A stretch of 15,987 nucleotides of DNA from DAOTWP01 sp034435675 (GCA_034435675.1 DAOTWP010000217.1:1-15987), one strand, 5' to 3'. Shown: positions 1 to 7,203, numbered from the stretch's first letter. Numbers and translations are program-made. Notes: a model not told the origin generated them from the letters alone.

Positions 1-2
1 AC

Positions 3-182
3 ACCGGCGAGCAGGTCTACCCGCATACCTTCTACGACTTTGTGATTGATGGACAGACCGCGATGACCGTGCTGCATGCAGCGGGTGAGGGCAATCCGGC
101 GTGCTACTATCTTGACGGCATCCCGGAGATGCTGCTGCCGCGTGAAGGTCTGACGTGGGAGACACAGAGGAGCGTGCGGTGA
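3..182 (+). CDS. 3' end of an unrecognised protein (partial)
   Basis: An open frame enters from the left edge and ends at TGA (180-182), giving 59 residues beginning TGEQVYPHTFYDFVIDG and ending WETQRSVR. Codon use is normal for the window (GC-rich third positions), so it is probably the real C-terminus of a gene that starts outside. The fragment mixes aromatic and acidic residues, has one Cys, and shows no membrane segment or motif I recognise, so no function is assigned. It converges on the gnd gene; the gap between the two stops holds two inverted repeats. Confidence 0.55.
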   Translation, partial: TGEQVYPHTFYDFVIDGQTAMTVLHAAGEGNPACYYLDGIPEMLLPREGLTWETQRSVR

Positions 183-194
183 GGTTGTATCCTG

Positions 195-335
195 CAGCCC
201 TCACCTCCTCGGTCCCCCTCTCCCTAACGCCGCTGTGCGGCTGGGCGAGGGGGAGGAAAATCCGCACGGTTTGGGATTCTCCCCGCTCCTGGTGCCGAAG
301 GCACGGTCGAGAGAGGGGGTCGGGGGTGAGGGCTG
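195..335. repeat. 141-bp imperfect inverted-repeat element between convergent genes
   Basis: The outer arms CAGCCCTCACC (195-205) and GGTGAGGGCTG (325-335) are perfect complements, and pairing continues imperfectly inward between a CCCCCTCTCC-type arm (about 213-222) and GAGAGGGGGTC (310-320). Inside are smaller hairpins such as GTGCCGAAGGCAC. The C-rich then G-rich layout resembles dispersed non-coding palindromic repeats of GC-rich bacteria. No coding potential is credible here; two short open frames across it are artefacts of its base composition. The 11-nt outer arm reappears inside the Prim-Pol gene at 13987-13997. Confidence 0.6.
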
Positions 336-352
336 TACCGGGGTAGGTACAG
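333..352. repeat. Perfect 7-bp hairpin at the edge of the 141-bp repeat
   Basis: CTGTACC (333-339) and GGTACAG (346-352) pair perfectly around the loop GGGGTA. The hairpin overlaps the last bases of the preceding inverted repeat. No T-run follows, so it is not a clear intrinsic terminator. Confidence 0.5.
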
Positions 353-417
353 CAGACCTGGCTTTTCCGACAGCCGCACGGCTTATGCTCTTTAAGAAAA
401 TAATCAGGTTACTGGTA

Positions 418-439
418 GGGTTGAAGCATGCTTCAACCC
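418..439. repeat. Perfect 22-bp palindrome, GAAGCATGCTTC core
   Basis: GGGTTGAAGCA (418-428) is followed immediately by its exact complement TGCTTCAACCC (429-439). The GAAGCATG core and G-run arms are shared with the palindrome at 9445-9472, so the two are probably copies of one dispersed family. It lies about 100 bp beyond the stop of gnd. It lacks a T-run on either strand in terminator position. Confidence 0.65.
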
Positions 440-539
440 CGCAAAAAACGTTATTCGATTAAATTATTGAATCGCTTCAGCCTGTGGCGGCAGTGGCAGC
501 AGCTTGAGCCAGTTGTACGCCGCCGCCCCCGTCCGCGCC

Positions 540-1448
540 CTACTCCGCCGGTTTGACCGCGTGCCCGCCAAACTGGTTGCGCAGCGCTGCCAGCAGTTTC
601 GCCGCGTAGCTTTCGTCCTGACGGCTGATGAAGCGCGCCATCAGCGCCAGCGTAATCACCGGCGCGGGCACATCCAGATCAATTGCCTCTGCCACCGTCC
701 AGCGTCCTTCGCCAGAATCGGGCACATAACCCTGTATGGCAGACAGCTCCGGGTCGCTTTCCAGCGCGCGCGCCGTCAGGTCCAGCAGCCACGAACGCAC
801 GACACTGCCCACCCGCCAGATTTCCGCAATCTGGTGCAGGTCGAGGTCGAACTCGCGCTTGCCGCGCATAATCTCGAAGCCTTCCGCATATGCCTGCATC
901 ATGCCATATTCGATGCCGTTGTGGATCATCTTGACGAAGTGCCCAGACCCGCCGGGTCCCACATGCCCCCAGCCCTGATCCGGCGCGGGGGCGAGCGTTT
1001 CAAAGATCGGGCGCAGCCGTTCCACTGCCGCCTGCTCGCCGCCCACCATCATGCTGTAGCCTTCCGCCAGCCCCCAGATACCGCCGCTGGTGCCCACATC
1101 CACAAAATGCATGCCTTTCAGCGCCAGCGCCGTACCGCGTGCCAGCGTCTCTTTGTAATTGCTGTTGCCGCCGTCAATCACGGTATCGCCGGGCGCCAGC
1201 GCCGCCGCCAGCGCGTCCACCGTGCTCTGCGTTGGCGCGCCTGCGGGCACCATAATCCACACCGCGCGGGGCGCTTGCAGCTTGCTCACCAGCTCGGTGA
1301 TAGTCGCCGCGCCCACTGCGCCGTCCGCGACAGCGTCTGCCACTGCCTGCGCGTTGAGGTCCGTCACCACCACCTGATGCCCGCCCGCCAGCAGGCGTTT
1401 GGTCATATTCGCGCCCATCTTGCCCAGCCCAACCAACCCGATCTGCAT
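540..1448 (-). CDS. gnd: 6-phosphogluconate dehydrogenase, decarboxylating, short form
   Basis: Oxidises and decarboxylates 6-phosphogluconate to ribulose 5-phosphate in the cytosol (oxidative pentose phosphate pathway). The 302-aa product starts with a Rossmann fold (GLGKMG at 7-12), then has IDGGNS (91-96), the substrate loop DVGTSGGIWGL (117-127), the catalytic-lysine segment HFVKMIHNGIEYG (170-182, K173) and PDSGEGRW (243-250). The length matches the roughly 300-residue short Gnd type, not the 470-residue classical enzyme. Strand beta-2 ends in VVVTDLN with Asp30, where NADP enzymes usually carry an Asn-Arg-Thr phosphate-binding set, so NAD preference is inferred. The ATG is preceded by an AAGGG-like site. 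A terminator-bearing leader lies upstream. The pgl gene, encoding the previous pathway step, is 2 kb away on the other strand. Confidence 0.93.
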   Translation of the reverse strand: MQIGLVGLGKMGANMTKRLLAGGHQVVVTDLNAQAVADAVADGAVGAATITELVSKLQAPRAVWIMVPAGAPTQSTVDALAAALAPGDTVIDGGNSNYKETLARGTALALKGMHFVDVGTSGGIWGLAEGYSMMVGGEQAAVERLRPIFETLAPAPDQGWGHVGPGGSGHFVKMIHNGIEYGMMQAYAEGFEIMRGKREFDLDLHQIAEIWRVGSVVRSWLLDLTARALESDPELSAIQGYVPDSGEGRWTVAEAIDLDVPAPVITLALMARFISRQDESYAAKLLAALRNQFGGHAVKPAE

Positions 1449-1566
1449 ATCCAGCCCTTTCGTTGTTCGCCGATAGCCCCGTGCTTGCTGTGTTCAGTCT
1501 ACCACGCAGACGCGCTGTGTGCGGCAGTTCTTATGCCGCGGCAGTGCTTATGCCGCAGGCGCACAA

Positions 1567-1598
1567 GTAAAACGCCCTCCAGATTCCACTGAAGGGCG
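1567..1598 (-). terminator. Strong intrinsic terminator upstream of gnd
   Basis: On the minus strand, CGCCCTTCAG pairs with CTGGAGGGCG (10 bp, one G-U) around the loop TGGAAT and is followed by TTTTAC. No minus-strand protein gene lies upstream, so its target must be a non-coding or leader transcript. Confidence 0.7.
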
Positions 1599-1710
1599 CT
1601 AACCGGGTGGGGAAACAGTTTGGACTGCGCGGGGCAAACCGTTTTAGCTGGCTGCCCCCAGGAGGAGCTTGGGGTTTATGCGCATCTGAGCTTTAATGTA
1701 GTGCCTGCGT
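1567..1710 (-). ncRNA. Candidate structured small RNA or attenuating leader upstream of gnd
   Basis: Read on the minus strand, this gene-free stretch folds into three successive hairpins: TGGGG/CCCCA arms (1656-1660 with 1670-1674), a 9-bp stem AACGGTTTG/CAAACTGTT (1635-1643 with 1614-1622), and a 10-bp terminator hairpin with T-run (1567-1598). A weak promoter may precede it: TTTACA and TAACAC, 17 bp apart, reading leftward from about 1730. The transcript would end 120 bp before the gnd start, so it is either a free RNA or a leader controlling gnd by premature termination. I recognise no known RNA family; the 5' end is a guess. Confidence 0.35.
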
Positions 1711-1820
1711 GTTAGGAAGATTCATAGAAAGTGTAAACTCTTTGCAAAGTGCGCCTGCGGTTGCTGTAATCACACGCGCTGCCGGGTGTCCATCTCGCCT
1801 GATAAGCAGCGGTTTTTGGG

Positions 1821-1849
1821 TTGACAAAACGAACAAATGATCTTATTCT
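1821..1849 (+). promoter_or_regulatory. Sigma70-type promoter of the VOC gene
   Basis: A perfect -35 box TTGACA (1821-1826) is followed by a 17-bp spacer and TATTCT (1844-1849). Transcription would start near 1856, about 30 nt before the VOC start codon. Confidence 0.75.
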
Positions 1850-1885
1850 GGATACAGAACACTTGTTCACATCAGGAGGGTATCT

Positions 1886-2257
1886 ATGCTTCAGGCAGTC
1901 TGGGTTGAAATTCCGGTCAGGGATGTTGAACGCGCCGCAAAGTTTTACCAGTCACTATTTGATTTGCCAACGACGGAATTCTTTCAGGACGACGTGCGCC
2001 GGACAACGGTACTGGTCAACAGCAGCGAAGAAGGCAGCCCCGGCATTTCGCTGACACAGACACAGAACTTTGACCCCGGCGAGCATGGACCGCTGGTCTA
2101 TCTGGATACCGGTGACGACCTGACCGACCACCTCAACCGCGTGGAACCGGCAGGCGGCACAGTCGTCGAACGCAAGACCTCGATGGGTGCTGCAGGGTAC
2201 TATGCCACCTTCCGCGATACCGAAGGCAATCTGCTGGCGCTGTACTCGGTGCATTAA
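1886..2257 (+). CDS. VOC (glyoxalase/bleomycin-resistance fold) family protein
   Basis: A 123-aa cytosolic protein with one vicinal-oxygen-chelate module made of two beta-alpha-beta-beta-beta halves. The first half begins VWVEIPVRDVERAAKFYQSL (5-24), the usual VOC opening. The second begins near HGPLVYLDTGDDLTDHL (67-83) and ends YATFRDTEGNLLALYS (106-121), the common VOC C-terminal strand. Single-module proteins of this size normally act as dimers; the substrate cannot be read from the sequence, and the metal-ligand pattern is not obviously that of glyoxalase I. The start is fixed by an excellent AGGAGGG site (1874-1880) and the promoter just upstream. It is monocistronic and convergent with the PA14 gene, with a G/C hairpin between them. 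Confidence 0.88.
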   Translation: MLQAVWVEIPVRDVERAAKFYQSLFDLPTTEFFQDDVRRTTVLVNSSEEGSPGISLTQTQNFDPGEHGPLVYLDTGDDLTDHLNRVEPAGGTVVERKTSMGAAGYYATFRDTEGNLLALYSVH

Positions 2258-2279
2258 CCCGCGCAAGGATCAGTCCGCA

Positions 2280-2302
2280 GGGGGTAGCCGCGCCCTACCC
2301 CC
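2280..2302. repeat. 8-bp G/C hairpin between convergent genes
   Basis: GGGGGTAG (2280-2287) and CTACCCCC (2295-2302) pair perfectly around a 7-nt loop. It sits 23 bp after the VOC stop and 32 bp beyond the PA14 gene stop. There is no T-run, so it is at best a non-canonical terminator for both strands. Confidence 0.5.
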
Positions 2303-2333
2303 GCGGCGCTGCACACTTCCAGCAGCAGCGTGC

Positions 2334-3206
2334 CTACTGCACCGCACTCAGCTCAATCCAGCCTTCCTGCCCGGTGACGTTGCGCCGCACGCGCAGCCAC
2401 CACTGGCGGCAGTCCCAGAAATTGCGCCCCAGATATGTCACTGCTTCGCTGTTCATCGTCGTGATAATCGTGCGTGAGTTCGGGCGGTCACGCAGCCACA
2501 CCTCCACACCGGGACGCAGACTCAGCACTGTGCCGTTGGCGTAATTGGGGAATGTTTGGGTGACGGGGCAGGCGGTGTTGGTAGGGGTTTCCTCCGGCGT
2601 ACTGGTGCTGGTGGGCAATGGGGGAATTGTCGGGCGCGGCGTATTCGTCGGCGCGGGGGTCAGGCTGGGCGCGGGGGTATTGCTGGGTGTGGCGCTGGCA
2701 GCAGGCGTCAGAGTCGGTTCAGCGCCGCCACCGGACGACACAGCATCAATACGCCACCATGCCAGATACAGATAGGCAACCCCGCTGTCCTCGCGGTATT
2801 CGACCTCAAGCTCTACCGTCCCACCGGGCAGTTCAACATCCGCCTCGAGTGTTTGGGCAGGGCGCGGGCGGTCAAACGTGTCAAGCAGCACGATGCCATC
2901 CACACGCAGTCGCAGCGCGTCATCAGCCACCGCCCAGAAGCGGTAGCTGCCCTGCGGCAGGCGCAGGCGGCGGGTAAAGCGCGCGCTGAAATTGTCCACA
3001 ATGATCCCCAATGTTGGCGACTGGGTGCCCCAGTTGAGCGCCAGCGCGGGTTCGGTGCGGGTCAGAATCGGCGGATTCTGCAAATCGGGGTTGTTGAAGT
3101 ACTGCGTCTCCCAGCCGTCAGACTGTGCCGCCAGGCTCAATACGTTCAGCAGCAGCAGCAGCAGCAATAGCACAGGAATCGACAACGCAAGCAGTGAGCG
3201 CTTCAT
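2334..3206 (-). CDS. Exported PA14-domain protein with Thr/Pro linker and SH3-like C-terminus
   Basis: A 290-aa exported protein. Residues 1-27 form a signal peptide or anchor with an eight-leucine run (13-20), encoded by a CAG/CTG microsatellite. Residues about 30-153 look like a PA14 beta-barrel: WETQYFNNPDLQ (32-43), then the core FWAVADDALRLRVDG (90-104) matching the PA14 'DDxxxLxxDG' pattern. This domain often binds carbohydrate. Residues 155-213 are a Ser/Thr/Pro linker typical of Chloroflexota cell-surface proteins. Residues 214-290 (VWLRDRPNSRT, WWLRVRRN, GWIELSAVQ) resemble a bacterial SH3-like domain and contain the only two cysteines (213, 266), which may form a disulphide. A GAGGAG site lies rather far (about 13 nt) before the ATG. 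A role in cell-envelope or polysaccharide binding is inferred. Confidence 0.8.
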   Translation of the reverse strand: MKRSLLALSIPVLLLLLLLLNVLSLAAQSDGWETQYFNNPDLQNPPILTRTEPALALNWGTQSPTLGIIVDNFSARFTRRLRLPQGSYRFWAVADDALRLRVDGIVLLDTFDRPRPAQTLEADVELPGGTVELEVEYREDSGVAYLYLAWWRIDAVSSGGGAEPTLTPAASATPSNTPAPSLTPAPTNTPRPTIPPLPTSTSTPEETPTNTACPVTQTFPNYANGTVLSLRPGVEVWLRDRPNSRTIITTMNSEAVTYLGRNFWDCRQWWLRVRRNVTGQEGWIELSAVQ

Positions 3207-3396
3207 CCAGCCAACGTCTCCTCAAAGTATTCAATGGTGTGCTGCCCCAGAGTATAACCTTTTGTCCCCGTGCCCGGCTATAAATTTCAGGGAAAATTCC
3301 GCACACGCAGCCCGTAGCGCTGCTGTGCTGTTCAATTCCGACAGACGGGGCTACACTGGATTTGGTGACCGGTCAGCACTGGCAGCGAGGTTATAT

Positions 3397-4122
3397 ATGC
3401 CCGATATTCGCATTTTTCCCGACAAGGACGCGCTGGCAGCGGCGGCGGCGGAACTGGTCGTCGCACAGGCGCAGGCGGCTGTTGCGGCACGCGGCGCGTT
3501 TCATTTCGTGCTGTCCGGCGGCAGCACCCCCAGGGCACTGTATGCCCGCCTTGCCGGCGCGCCTTACCGGGAGCAGCTTGACTGGGCACAGATGCAGGTT
3601 TACTGGGGCGATGAGCGCTGTGTAGACCCGGATGATGCGGAGAGCAACTACCGCATGGCGCGCGAAACCCTGCTCGCGCAGGTGCCGGTTCCCCCCGCGC
3701 AGCTACACCGCATGGCGGGCGAAATCCAGCCGCGCGAAGCCGCCGCACAGTACGAGCACCTGCTGCGCCAGCGCTGGCAGCGCGCCCCGCAGTTTGACCT
3801 GCTGCTGCTGGGGCTGGGCGATGACGGGCACACTGCCTCGCTGTTTCCGCACACTGCGGCACTGGACGAAACGGCGCGCTGGGTTGTGCCGAATTATGTG
3901 CCCAAACTGGAAAGCTGGCGGCTGACGCTGACCGCACCCGCCATCAACGCCGCGCGGACTGTCGTATTTCTGGTATCCGGGGGCAGCAAGGCAGTGCCGC
4001 TGGTTGACGTGTTGTATGGCGAACGCCAGCCGCACACGCTGCCCGCACAGTTAATCACGCCGGCAAGCGGGGCGCTGCTGTGGCTGGTGGATGCGGACGC
4101 AGCGGCGCGACTCCCGCGTTGA
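3397..4122 (+). CDS. pgl: 6-phosphogluconolactonase
   Basis: Hydrolyses 6-phosphoglucono-lactone to 6-phosphogluconate, the step before Gnd. The 241-aa product is normal for the DevB/Pgl family. It shows VLSGGSTPRALY (38-49, phosphate loop), YWGDERCV (69-76), LLLGLGDDGHTASLFP (136-151, with the family's catalytic His, H145) and a C-terminal ALLWLVDADAA (226-236). The open frame extends upstream to 2992, but that part overlaps the PA14 gene antisense and has no homologous look. ATG 3397 is preceded by GCGAGG at suitable spacing and starts exactly where family members start (PDIRIFPDKDALA). No zwf gene is visible. The next gene follows after 131 bp on the same strand but looks unrelated. Confidence 0.93.
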   Translation: MPDIRIFPDKDALAAAAAELVVAQAQAAVAARGAFHFVLSGGSTPRALYARLAGAPYREQLDWAQMQVYWGDERCVDPDDAESNYRMARETLLAQVPVPPAQLHRMAGEIQPREAAAQYEHLLRQRWQRAPQFDLLLLGLGDDGHTASLFPHTAALDETARWVVPNYVPKLESWRLTLTAPAINAARTVVFLVSGGSKAVPLVDVLYGERQPHTLPAQLITPASGALLWLVDADAAARLPR

Positions 4123-4253
4123 GCGGTGGCGGATAAAATTGGGAACCTACGCAGCGCCCTGATAAACAGGCAGGAACAGGTGATAAAACGTTACAACACC
4201 CTGCGCTAAACAGCTTTTCAACTGTGCAGTGTTTTTAGAATTGGGAATAGACT

Positions 4254-5333
4254 ATGACCATGCGCAAACTGTTCTTCCTGCTGCCCCTGCTGGTGCTGCT
4301 GCTTGCCCCCGGCGCGGGTGTCAGCACGGTGCAGGCGGGTCTCGGCGCGCCCTGGTGGTCCGACCTCGCCTGGAATGCCGATGGCAGCCTGCTGGCGGGT
4401 GTGGGACCGGGGGAAGGGCTGGTGCTGCTGCTTGACCCGGATTTAACCCCCTTCGCCGCTGCCGATGCTGTCTCGCTCTCCTTCTACTATGGAAAAGCTG
4501 CCTGGAGTCCTGATGGCGCGCGCCTTGCGGTCAAGGAGGCACCCTATGGATATTACCCAGAAACCAATGAGCGCTATGTGCTGTCCGTATGGTCGGCAGA
4601 ATCCCTGATCCTGTCTGACCGGCTGCTGAGCGGCAGCGGCTTCAAACGCCAGCCGATGGAACTGGCATGGCAGCCGGACGGGGAGGCTGTAATCACGGAA
4701 GTTGGCGGCAGGCTGCAACGGGTTGATGCAATGACAATGGCACCCACACCTGTCGGGATTACGCTGCCGGAGTATGAAGAACTGCGCTATCTGAGCTTCA
4801 GCCCGGACAGCACCCACGCAGCGTACCTGGTGGCGAACTCGTCGCAGGATACCGTCTGGATGTACGGCTTTGATGTGACCACCAGCACCCTTGAGTGGGA
4901 ACTGGATCTTGATGAGCAGGTCAACTGGGTGTTTCTTGATCCCTATGGTGTGCCCCCTGTGGTGGGTCCGCTGGATATTATGGCGTGGTCGAACGATGGG
5001 CGTATTGCGATCGGCGGCTATTTTCTCGCCCTTTACACGCCTGCGGACGACTCGCTGCAACTGCTGAATACCTCGTCGGAGACACTCATGCATCATGTCG
5101 AGTGGAGTCCGGGTGGGCGCTACCTGGCGGTGAGCACCGGCAAGCGCGTGGAAATCTGGGATCCTGCCAGCGCTGAGCGTGTGGAGGTCGTCTATAGCAA
5201 TCCTGAAACCAGCTTACACCGCGATCCCTATGCGCTGGCGTGGCACCCTGACGGCACCCGGCTCGTCGTCAGCCTGATCATTGACCGCGAGCTGCTGTCT
5301 TTCGATGTGTCGCATCTGTTCGGAGATGCGTGA
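4254..5333 (+). CDS. Exported WD40/PD40-like seven-repeat beta-propeller protein
   Basis: A 359-aa protein with an N-terminal signal sequence (KLFFLLPLLVLLLAP, about 5-19) and probable cleavage near VQAG (26-29). Seven copies of a 'W/F-x-x-DG-x-x-hh' blade motif are visible: AWNADGSLLAGV (39-50), AWSPDGARLAV (83-93), AWQPDGEAVITEV (138-150), SFSPDSTHAAYLV (181-193), AWSNDGRIAIGG (244-255), EWSPGGRYLAV (283-293) and AWHPDGTRLVVSL (329-341). Seven repeats fit one closed seven-bladed propeller. No enzymatic residues are evident, so a periplasmic or surface binding role is inferred. Start: ATG 4254 and ATG 4260 are both possible; a GGGAAT sequence about 6 nt before 4254 slightly favours the first. 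Confidence 0.82.
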   Translation: MTMRKLFFLLPLLVLLLAPGAGVSTVQAGLGAPWWSDLAWNADGSLLAGVGPGEGLVLLLDPDLTPFAAADAVSLSFYYGKAAWSPDGARLAVKEAPYGYYPETNERYVLSVWSAESLILSDRLLSGSGFKRQPMELAWQPDGEAVITEVGGRLQRVDAMTMAPTPVGITLPEYEELRYLSFSPDSTHAAYLVANSSQDTVWMYGFDVTTSTLEWELDLDEQVNWVFLDPYGVPPVVGPLDIMAWSNDGRIAIGGYFLALYTPADDSLQLLNTSSETLMHHVEWSPGGRYLAVSTGKRVEIWDPASAERVEVVYSNPETSLHRDPYALAWHPDGTRLVVSLIIDRELLSFDVSHLFGDA

Positions 5334-5360
5334 GGGTCTGAACAGCGCCGCGCCCACACT

Positions 5361-5396
5361 GAAAACAAAAAGGGACACACGCGCTGGTGTGCCCCT
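5361..5396 (-). terminator. Intrinsic terminator of the secreted unknown gene
   Basis: GGGACACAC (5372-5380) pairs with GTGTGCCCC (5387-5395) with one mismatch. On the minus strand the stem is followed by a T-rich tail (TTTTTGTTTTC). It lies about 28 bp after the stop of the minus-strand gene and may also slow plus-strand transcription from the propeller gene. Confidence 0.75.
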
Positions 5397-5423
5397 GTAT
5401 TCTCACTGTGCGACTGGCGGCGC

Positions 5424-6146
5424 TCAGTCCTCGCAGCCGTCCCAGGTGAAGCTGTAGGTCTTCGCCGGGTCGAGGTCGGCAGTCACCACCTGAAATTCCC
5501 CGCCGGTCAGCCGGTAGAGTGTCAGCGGTCCGCGTGACGCCTGCGCGCTGGCAATCACGGTGTTCTGTGCCGGAGAGTCGCCCACCGCGTCAATCTGTGC
5601 CTGCGTGGCAAGCAGCACCAGCGTGCCCTTGCTGTCTGCGCCCACGTCATAGATCACGATGCCCACTTCGCGGCAGTAAATCACCACCGGCGCCCAGGGC
5701 TGCGGATTTTCGCGGTCATCGCCGGGCACAAAACCGGGATCAACAACACCCGCCACCACGCTGCCGGGCGGGCAAACGCTGACGGTGTAGAAGGTGGTCG
5801 TGCCGGGGGTCGGGTCGCCTTCGTTGTCGCTCAAAAAGGCGTCATAGGTGCCCGCGCCGCCGCCGGGTACAACATAGGTCAGGGTCAAGCCGTCGGGGGA
5901 ATTGTTGATCTGTGCCACTGTTGTGACGCCAAAGCGCAGTTCTGCGCTGACCTGCGTGCCGGTGTGGGTCATCTGAATGATGATCGTATCGCCCACTGCT
6001 GCTGTGAAGCCCGGCGTCGTCAGCGGGGAAACATCAAACCCGCCGCTGTCTGCCACCGTGCAGGCGGCATACGCTCTGCTGCCGGGGATCAGCGACCAGC
6101 CAGCAATCACCAGAAAGGCAAAAACCAGTATTGCTGTCCGTCTCAT
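5424..6146 (-). CDS. Secreted protein of unknown function
   Basis: 240 aa from ATG 6146, chosen because AAAGGAAAA precedes it at good spacing and the protein then starts with a clean signal peptide (MRRTAILVFAFLVIAGW, cleavage near AYA-A). The frame stays open to 6191, but that adds 15 hydrophilic residues before the signal. The mature part has a first beta-rich section ending about SVCPPGS, a Pro/Gly/Asp spacer, and a second section with VVIYCREVGIVIYDVG, GTLVLLATQAQIDAVG, LTLYRLTGGEFQVV and YSFTWDGCED. Four cysteines suggest disulphides. I cannot assign a named family; similar two-part secreted proteins occur, to my recollection, in Chloroflexota. It has its own terminator and looks monocistronic. 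Confidence 0.72.
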   Translation of the reverse strand: MRRTAILVFAFLVIAGWSLIPGSRAYAACTVADSGGFDVSPLTTPGFTAAVGDTIIIQMTHTGTQVSAELRFGVTTVAQINNSPDGLTLTYVVPGGGAGTYDAFLSDNEGDPTPGTTTFYTVSVCPPGSVVAGVVDPGFVPGDDRENPQPWAPVVIYCREVGIVIYDVGADSKGTLVLLATQAQIDAVGDSPAQNTVIASAQASRGPLTLYRLTGGEFQVVTADLDPAKTYSFTWDGCED

Positions 6147-6339
6147 CTTATATTTTCCTTTACTTGAGGTGTATAGCCCTTGGAGTAGCACTTGCTAGAT
6201 CATTGTAGGGGCAAATTGAGGCGAATTGGAAGCGCCCCGCAGCAACTTTTGCAGGTTCTTTAGAAGTTCTGCCAGCAGGAATTTTTTTAATCGGGATGAG
6301 AACAATCCCCCAAAAACATGGGTGTTTGTTATGAGCCGC

Positions 6340-6368
6340 GTGACAGCCGTTCTGAGCCGGACTATAAT
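6340..6368 (+). promoter_or_regulatory. Near-consensus sigma70-type promoter of the BI-1 gene
   Basis: GTGACA (6340-6345), a 17-bp spacer and a perfect TATAAT (6363-6368). The predicted transcription start near 6375 rules out translation from the upstream in-frame ATG at 6318 and supports ATG 6423. Confidence 0.78.
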
Positions 6369-6422
6369 AATGGTTTGAAGAACCAGAATGGCTTAAACAA
6401 GCAAGTGAAAGGGTGGTATTCG

Positions 6423-7148
6423 ATGGGCTTTTTCAATGACTATTCGGGCGGGGATCGCGCGATCCCGATGCAGCAGTCGGTCGTTACCGACATCAATCCG
6501 ATTTTGCGCTGGGTGTATGCCTGGATGACCCTCGGCGTCATCGTCAGCTTTGCCGTCGGCATGATGATCAGCAGTGTGGAGAGCGTCGCTGCCGCCGTGA
6601 TTGGCAGTCCGCTGCTGTTTGTCGTCCTGATCGGTCAGGTGGTGCTGGTGCTGGCGCTCAGCTTTGGCATCCGCCGCATGTCCCCCGGGCTTGCTGCGGG
6701 CATGTTCCTGGTCTATTCCGCGACAATCGGCGTAACGATTGCCATTGTCTTCCTGACGGTTGAACTCAACGCGATTTTCGCCGCGCTCAGCAGCACGGTG
6801 GTGCTGTTTGGCTCGATGACCGCGTTCGGCTTCCTGACCAAAGCAGATCTGACGCGGCTGGGCAACATCCTGATTGTGGGTTTGATCGCGCTGATTGGCG
6901 TGATGATCCTCAACTTCTTCATGCAGAGCGATGGTCTCCAGTTCCTGATCAGCATTGCCGGTGTGGTCATCTTCACCGGGCTGACCGCCTATGACACCCA
7001 GCGGATTAAGCTGATGGCACAGGATCCCACGCTGCAAGCCGATCAGAACATGGCGTTCAAGCTCAGCATCATGGGCGCGCTGACACTCTACCTGGACTTC
7101 ATCAACCTGTTCCTGTTCCTGGTGCGCCTGTTCGCAGCGCGTGACTAA
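6423..7148 (+). CDS. Bax inhibitor-1 / YetJ-YccA family membrane protein
   Basis: A 241-aa integral membrane protein with about seven hydrophobic helices (roughly 31-51, 59-81, 88-110, 117-137, 147-167, 172-190, 214-236). Family landmarks are GLTAYDTQRIK (186-196) with D191 and LYLDFINLFLFLVRLF (222-237) with D225, the two aspartates that form the pH-sensing pair of the YetJ calcium-leak channel. The start is set by AAAGGGTGG just upstream and the promoter at 6340-6368; the frame stays open further up but lies before the predicted transcription start. In bacteria these proteins are linked to calcium leak and membrane-protease (FtsH) modulation; which applies here is unknown. A terminator follows at 7281-7313. 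Confidence 0.92.
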   Translation: MGFFNDYSGGDRAIPMQQSVVTDINPILRWVYAWMTLGVIVSFAVGMMISSVESVAAAVIGSPLLFVVLIGQVVLVLALSFGIRRMSPGLAAGMFLVYSATIGVTIAIVFLTVELNAIFAALSSTVVLFGSMTAFGFLTKADLTRLGNILIVGLIALIGVMILNFFMQSDGLQFLISIAGVVIFTGLTAYDTQRIKLMAQDPTLQADQNMAFKLSIMGALTLYLDFINLFLFLVRLFAARD

Positions 7149-7174
7149 GTACAAGCAAATTGAAAATGTCGGAT

Positions 7175-7203
7175 GTAGGGGCAGGTCTCAGACCCGCCCC
7201 TAC
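7175..7203. repeat. 29-bp imperfect palindrome with GTAGGGGC/GCCCCTAC arms
   Basis: GTAGGGGC (7175-7182) and GCCCCTAC (7196-7203) are exact complements, and the inner GGTCT/AGACC bases also pair. The arm GTAGGGGC also occurs alone at 6205-6212. It lies 27 bp after the BI-1 stop with no T-run and is best read as a dispersed intergenic repeat. Confidence 0.6.

Noticed and set aside
155..462. Two short open frames in the first intergenic region
   Set aside because: They cross the 141-bp inverted repeat and the palindrome and have repeat-like composition with no homologous look.
504..1592. A 362-codon open frame on the plus strand
   Set aside because: It runs antisense through gnd, and its product is a His/Arg/Gln-rich low-complexity string typical of the reverse strand of a GC-rich gene.
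3145..3168. CAG trinucleotide tract as a regulatory repeat
   Set aside because: It is explained by the poly-leucine core of the PA14 protein signal sequence.
2992..3396. Upstream extension of the pgl reading frame
   Set aside because: It overlaps the PA14 gene antisense, and family members begin at the ATG at 3397, which has its own ribosome site.
540..4122. A pentose phosphate operon
   Set aside because: gnd and pgl lie on opposite strands with two unrelated genes and separate signals between them; they are neighbours but not an operon.
6318..6422. Longer N-terminus for the BI-1 protein
   Set aside because: The GTGACA-17-TATAAT promoter lies inside this stretch, so the upstream ATG would not be transcribed; the added residues are hydrophilic and unlike the family.
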